Origin: JAPWJZ01 sp964575605
Lineage (GTDB): Bacteria; Pseudomonadota; Alphaproteobacteria; Micavibrionales; UBA2020
Reading direction: 5' to 3'
DNA: 64,000 bases
Assembly: GCA_964575605.1 (NCBI GenBank)
Contig: CAZNRN010000012.1
Span: 1 to 64,000, forward strand
Part shown: in pieces, positions 59,942 through 64,000 of the stretch
How the letters are laid out: every line of letters starts with the position of its first letter
How positions within the stretch are numbered: position 1 is the first letter of the stretch
The notes under the pieces: model-generated
The model's input: the letters and a program-made list of their open reading frames with translations, nothing else
Database searches by the model: none
Told to the model about the DNA's origin: nothing
Translations under genes and position numbers: made by a program

Positions 59942-61375
59942 CTATAAAAGAAGCAAGGTGGCCAATCCCAAAAAAGCCATAAAGCCCACCACGTCCGTTA
60001 CAGTCGTCAGCAGGACGCCGGATGATGGCGCCGGATCCAATCCGAAACGCGCCAGCGCCACCGGAATCAGCGCGCCGAACAATCCCGCAGCGACAAGATT
60101 GATGACCATGGCGGCTGCGATCACGATGCCGAGATATGTGTCCGAATACCACCAGGCAACCGAGGCGCCGAGAATAACGGCGAAGAGCAGCCCGTTGACG
60201 AGGCCGACCGTGCATTCCTTGCCAATCACGCGCCACGCATTGGCGGCGGAAACTTCCTTTGTTGCCAGCGCGCGGATAAGGACGGCCAGCGCCTGTGTGC
60301 CTGCGTTGCCGCCCATAGACGCGACGATGGGCATCAAAATCGCAAGCGCGACGATTTTTTCGATCGAATGCTCGAATATGCCTATAACAAAGGAGGCAAG
60401 GAAAGCGGTGCCGAGGTTTATCACCAGCCACCACGAGCGCGACTTGGCGGTCGAGAACATCGAACGGTTGATGTCTGAATCGCTCACGCCGCCGAGCTTC
60501 AGGAAGTCTGCTTCCGCCTCTTCGTCGATGACGTCAACCACGTCGTCGATGGTAATCACGCCGACCAGCCGGTTTTCGGCGTCAACGACTGGCGCGGACA
60601 AAAGGTCCTTGCGGCGGAAGAGGTGTGCAATCTGGCCCGATTCCATGTCGAGCGGCACAGTTACATGCTCCTCGTTCACCAGCGTATCGACCTTGGTCGC
60701 GCGTTGCGCGCAAACCAGTCTTGCTAATGTAACTGAACCAATAAAACGATGGCGCGGGTCGACGATAAAGATATCGTAAAACTTTTCAGGCAGGGCTTCG
60801 GCTGCTGCGCGCATATAGTCGACAATCTTGCCTACCGTCCAGAATTGCGGGATGGCGACGAATTCGCGCTGCATCAGGCGGCCTGCGCTGCCTTCTTCGA
60901 AGGTCAGGCCTTCCTCCACCGCGGCGCGCACCTTGCGTGACAGGTGGCGCATGATGTCCGCGCGCCTGTCGTCGCCGAGGTCGTCGATCAGACGGATAGC
61001 GTCGTCGCTTTCCAGTTCGTTGACGATCGACGCGACATGTTGCCCCGGCATATTCTGCAACAGGTTGTTCAGCAGTTCATGGTCGAAGTAGGTGAAGGTC
61101 TCGGGAGGGATGACGGACTCCAGGATTTCCACCAGCTGCAGGCGGTCTTCGGGGCTGACCTTGGTCAATAGTTCGGCGGCGTCCGGCGCCGACAGGTCAC
61201 GGCACAGTTCCTGGATGCGGTCGGTATAGTTGTGGCCGAGAAGCTCAAGAATCTCTTTAATAAACTCGTCAGTCAGGCCGATGGTATGCTCGTCGGATGC
61301 GTCGGGCTGCTGGTCGGGCGGGCCGTCCAGCGTCACGCCGTCCTCCGGCTTTCTGTCTTCCCGCTCGTCGTCCAT
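59942..61375 (-). CDS. mgtE: Magnesium transporter MgtE
   Basis: The 477-residue protein has the MgtE N domain (about 20-150: DAAELLTKVSPEDRLQLVEI, ESDDAIRLIDDLGDDRRADI), paired CBS domains (160-290: RHRFIGSVTLARLVCAQRAT, LVGVITIDDVVDVIDEEAEA) and a five-helix C-terminal pore region with SMGGNAGTQALAVLIRAL and AAAMVINLVAAGLFGALIPV. MgtE is a Mg-gated Mg2+ channel of the inner membrane. It starts 13 bases after the maeB stop, so the two share a transcript; no Mg riboswitch fits in between. Confidence 0.93.
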   Translation of the reverse strand: MDDEREDRKPEDGVTLDGPPDQQPDASDEHTIGLTDEFIKEILELLGHNYTDRIQELCRDLSAPDAAELLTKVSPEDRLQLVEILESVIPPETFTYFDHELLNNLLQNMPGQHVASIVNELESDDAIRLIDDLGDDRRADIMRHLSRKVRAAVEEGLTFEEGSAGRLMQREFVAIPQFWTVGKIVDYMRAAAEALPEKFYDIFIVDPRHRFIGSVTLARLVCAQRATKVDTLVNEEHVTVPLDMESGQIAHLFRRKDLLSAPVVDAENRLVGVITIDDVVDVIDEEAEADFLKLGGVSDSDINRSMFSTAKSRSWWLVINLGTAFLASFVIGIFEHSIEKIVALAILMPIVASMGGNAGTQALAVLIRALATKEVSAANAWRVIGKECTVGLVNGLLFAVILGASVAWWYSDTYLGIVIAAAMVINLVAAGLFGALIPVALARFGLDPAPSSGVLLTTVTDVVGFMAFLGLATLLLL

Positions 61376-61388
61376 AGTAGCCTTGTCT

Positions 61389-63728
61389 TTATCCGCGCTT
61401 GCGTTTCAGCCGCGCGACTTTCGCTTTGGGTTTCTTGACCGCGGTTTTCTCCAGCGCCTGCGCCTGCGCACAAGCGTAGGCAGCCGCGTTCACGATGCCG
61501 CGCGATGTCACGCTCGGGATCAGGATATGCACCGGGCGTTTTGCGCCCAGCAGCAGCGGGCCGACAGTAATGCCCTCGCACAACACTTTCATCATGTGGA
61601 AAGTGATGTTGGCGGCGTCGATATTGGGCATGATTAGCAGGTTCGCCTGCCCTTTCAATTCGGACTGGGGCAGCATAAGGCCGCGGATGCTTTCGTCTAG
61701 TGCCGCAGAGCCTGTCATCTCGCCTTCCACCTCGAGATGCGGCGCCCGCTCCTTGATAAGCTCGGTCGCCAGGCGCATCTTGGTTGTATCGGCGCGGTCG
61801 ATACTGCCGAAATCTGAATGCGAGAGCAGCGCGATTTTCGGCTGGATGCCGAAGCGCTTGACCTCTTCCGCCGCCATGATCGCCATGTCGCACAACTGCT
61901 CGGCCGTGGGGTCGGGGTTGACGAAGGCGTCACAGATAAAGAACGTGCCCTTGTTCAGGACCATCACGTTAAAGGCTGCATAGGTCGAATTGCCCTCGGC
62001 GTGGCCAATCACATCGGTCACATAACGGAAATGCCTGTCGTAGCGGCCGATTGTGCCACAGATCATTGCATCCGCATCTTCCTTATGCACCATCAGCGCG
62101 GCAATCGCGGTATTGCGTGTGCGCACTGCCTGCTTGGCAATCGCGGGCGTGATGCCCTTGCGGCCCAGCAGCTTGTGATAGGTCATCCAGTAATCGTTAT
62201 AACGCGGGTCACTGTCGGGGTTGACCAGTTCGTAATCGCGGCCCTTTTGCAGGCGCAGGCCCAGTTTCTTAATACGATGCGTAATCACCTGTTCGCGGCC
62301 GATCAGGATGGGGCGGGCGATGCCTTCTTCTACAATGGTTTGTGCGGCATGCAGGACGCGCACTTCCTCACCCTCGGCGAAGGCGATGCGCTTCGGGTCG
62401 GCGGCGGCGCGGTCGTAAATCGGGCGCATCAATTGGCCGGATTTAAAGACGTATTTCAGCAGGCTTTCTTCATAGGCCTCGAAATCCTTGATTGGTCGCA
62501 CAGCGACGCCGCTGTCCATCGCCGCCTTGGCGACGGCAGGGGGGATTTTCAAAATCAGGCGCGTGTCGAAAGGCTTGGGGATCAGGTATTCAGGACCGAA
62601 GCTTAAGGGCTCGTCGCCATAAACGGCAGCGACCTCGGCGGGCGCCTGCTCATGCGCCAGCTCGGCAATGGCCTTGACGCAGGCCAGTTTCATTTCCTCG
62701 TTGATGGTCGTCGCCCCCACGTCCAGCGCCCCCCTGAACATGAAGGGAAAGCAAAGCGCATTATTGACCTGGTTCACGTAGTCGGAACGGCCCGTGCAAA
62801 TAATGGCGTCCGGACGCGCAGCGCGCGCTTCCTCCGGCATAATCTCGGGTGTCGGGTTGGCAAGCGTCATCAGGAGAGGCGCATCCGCCATGGATTTCAC
62901 CATGGCCTTGTCCAGCACGCCCGGGGCGGAAAGGCCGAGGAAGACATCCGCGCCTTTGATAGCTTCCTTCAGCGTGCGGAAGGGGGTGTCGACGGCGAAC
63001 TGCTTCTTCACCTCGTCCATATGCTCGTTGCGGCCTTTCCAGACCACGCCCGCGCGGTCGGTCAGGATAATGTTCTTCTTGGGCAGGCCCAGCGCCACCA
63101 GCAGGTTGACGCAGGCCATGGCCGAGGCGCCAGCACCCGAGGTTACCAGCTTCACGTCTTTCAACTTGCGGCCAGCATATCTCACCCAGTTGGTGAAGGC
63201 GGCGCCGACGATGATGGCCGTGCCGTGCTGGTCGTCATGGAAGACCGGGATCTTCATGCGCTCTTTCAGGCGCTTTTCGATCTCGAAGCATTCCGGGGCT
63301 TTGATGTCCTCGAGGTTGATGCCGCCGAAGCTGGGCTCCAGCGAGGCGATGATGTCGACGATTTTGTCGATATTCTTCTCGTCGATTTCGAGGTCGATGG
63401 CGTCGATGCCTGCAAACTTCTTGAACAGGACGGCCTTGCCCTCCATCACTGGCTTAGAGGCAAGGGGGCCGATATCGCCCAGACCCAGCACGGCTGTGCC
63501 GTTGGTGATGACCGCGACCAGGTTGCCGCGGGCGGTGTATTCGGAAGCCGTTTTCGGGTCGGCCGCAATCTCTTCGCAGGGTGCGGCGACGCCGGGCGAA
63601 TAGGCGAGCGCGAGGTCGCGCTGCGTAGCCATCGCCTTGGTCGGTGTAATGGTGATTTTCCCGGGCCCGTTCGGGTTGCGGTGATATTCAAGGGCGGCTT
63701 CGTACAAAGCGTCTTTTTTGAGTGCCAT
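61389..63728 (-). CDS. maeB: NADP-dependent malic enzyme with C-terminal phosphotransacetylase-like domain (MaeB)
   Basis: This 779-residue fusion starts with a malic-enzyme part (YSPGVAAPCEEIAADPKTAS, VFHDDQHGTAIIVGAAFTNW, VTSGAGASAMACVNLLVALG, LSAPGVLDKAMVKSMADAPL) up to about 420. A phosphate-acetyltransferase-like part follows (ATYAAFNVMVLNKGTFFICD, LLSHSDFGSIDRADTTKMRL, LLIMPNIDAANITFHMMKVL). MaeB oxidatively decarboxylates malate to pyruvate, giving NADPH; the second domain binds acetyl-CoA as an allosteric regulator in homologues. It is cotranscribed with mgtE, which may matter since the enzyme needs Mg2+ or Mn2+. Confidence 0.95.
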   Translation of the reverse strand: MALKKDALYEAALEYHRNPNGPGKITITPTKAMATQRDLALAYSPGVAAPCEEIAADPKTASEYTARGNLVAVITNGTAVLGLGDIGPLASKPVMEGKAVLFKKFAGIDAIDLEIDEKNIDKIVDIIASLEPSFGGINLEDIKAPECFEIEKRLKERMKIPVFHDDQHGTAIIVGAAFTNWVRYAGRKLKDVKLVTSGAGASAMACVNLLVALGLPKKNIILTDRAGVVWKGRNEHMDEVKKQFAVDTPFRTLKEAIKGADVFLGLSAPGVLDKAMVKSMADAPLLMTLANPTPEIMPEEARAARPDAIICTGRSDYVNQVNNALCFPFMFRGALDVGATTINEEMKLACVKAIAELAHEQAPAEVAAVYGDEPLSFGPEYLIPKPFDTRLILKIPPAVAKAAMDSGVAVRPIKDFEAYEESLLKYVFKSGQLMRPIYDRAAADPKRIAFAEGEEVRVLHAAQTIVEEGIARPILIGREQVITHRIKKLGLRLQKGRDYELVNPDSDPRYNDYWMTYHKLLGRKGITPAIAKQAVRTRNTAIAALMVHKEDADAMICGTIGRYDRHFRYVTDVIGHAEGNSTYAAFNVMVLNKGTFFICDAFVNPDPTAEQLCDMAIMAAEEVKRFGIQPKIALLSHSDFGSIDRADTTKMRLATELIKERAPHLEVEGEMTGSAALDESIRGLMLPQSELKGQANLLIMPNIDAANITFHMMKVLCEGITVGPLLLGAKRPVHILIPSVTSRGIVNAAAYACAQAQALEKTAVKKPKAKVARLKRKRG

Positions 63729-63898
63729 AGTTCAAGCTCCTGCCGGCAGAAAAAACGGATGAGGGGTCAGGCTGCGCTGCAGCCGCCCATATGGGGAAAA
63801 GGGTACCATGGTTCTGATAAGAAAAGGATTTTAAAGTTAGGGAACGATAGCCCACCCCTTGTCCATCCCGCCTTCGGCTGCGAAGCAGCTTAGGGGGA

Positions 63899-63983
63899 TG
63901 GTGCGGTCGAAAAGACTCGAACTTTCACGGGTCGCCCCGCTACCACCTCAAGGTAGTGCGTCTACCAATTCCGCCACGACCGC
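63899..63983 (-). tRNA. tRNA-Leu (anticodon GAG)
   Basis: On the minus strand, acceptor halves GCGGTCG and CGACCGC pair fully, followed by A and an encoded CCA (63901-63899). The D arm has GCGGAATTGGTAGACGC as in leucine tRNAs. The anticodon arm CTACC-TTGAGGT-GGTAG gives anticodon GAG. A class II variable arm follows, then a T arm with TTCGAGT. It reads CUC and CUU. The 170 bases between this gene and maeB hold nothing clear. Confidence 0.95.
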
Positions 63984-64000
63984 AACGGGGTAGTCTAAGT

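Noticed and set aside
62652..63893. 413-codon frame on the plus strand across maeB
   Set aside because: It mirrors the conserved malic-enzyme codons and has no recognisable motif or Shine-Dalgarno.
1..64000. Prophage, insertion sequence or CRISPR locus
   Set aside because: No transposase, integrase, phage structural gene, Cas gene or regularly spaced repeat was seen on either strand.

Overview
The window is one continuous piece of an alphaproteobacterial chromosome, and the gene order suggests it spans the replication origin. Evidence for the lineage is the classic alphaproteobacterial origin neighbourhood (hemE-hemH-hemJ-rho on one side, mnmG-rsmG-parA-parB-holA on the other), HemJ instead of HemG/HemY, the DUF3576-leuS-lptE-holA order, an ispH-thrB-rnhA group and a type B L36 protein. 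Base composition is moderately GC-rich and even throughout. I see no insertion sequence, prophage, integrase or CRISPR array. The exact order cannot be fixed from sequence alone; a Micavibrio-like or Rhodospirillales-like free-living or predatory alphaproteobacterium is a guess. Layout, left arm: truncated mreB and rpmJ (minus strand); a small promoter-to-terminator unit; a three-gene envelope glycosylation cassette (GT2 plus two tandem GtrA/GT-C fusion proteins); guaC; a divergent mnmE with its upstream [2Fe-2S] ferredoxin; a SPATA20-like protein; a dienelactone hydrolase; a membrane protein with DnaJ-type Cys motifs; rho; a Sel1/AAA+ ATPase; and the haem operon hemE-hemH-hemJ pointing away from the presumed origin. 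Origin: the 473-base stretch between hemE and the next rightward gene holds an AT-rich patch, a perfect TTATNCACA DnaA box, several TTATCCCC-type near-boxes and six GANTC sites. Right arm: an unknown gene coupled to an APH-fold kinase; two tandem genes that look like inactivated members of a HExxH metallopeptidase family; a small protein behind a strong promoter with an operator-like palindrome; Sel1 protein, prmA, thiolase, adenosine deaminase; then mnmG-rsmG-parA-parB, with four parS sites, two of them inside rsmG. Next come an apparently active HELRH metallopeptidase, the DUF3576-leuS-lptE-holA operon, two paralogous porins flanking a TPR-sulfotransferase, a second thiolase, a class A penicillin-binding protein, rnhA-thrB-(unknown)-ispH, then lipoprotein-gmhA-xseB-ispA-dxs-tlyA (isoprenoid supply: ispA, dxs and ispH all lie here), a second apparently active HELRH metallopeptidase, an isovaleryl-CoA dehydrogenase with a coupled unknown gene, an ankyrin protein, maeB-mgtE and tRNA-Leu(GAG). 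The most unusual items are the four-member HExxH family with two active-looking and two ligand-less members, the degenerate MnmE, the GtrA/GT-C fusions, and the origin and parS architecture. Starts were moved downstream of the longest open frame where a Shine-Dalgarno sequence or family length supports it. All functional calls come from reading motifs by eye, without database searches.
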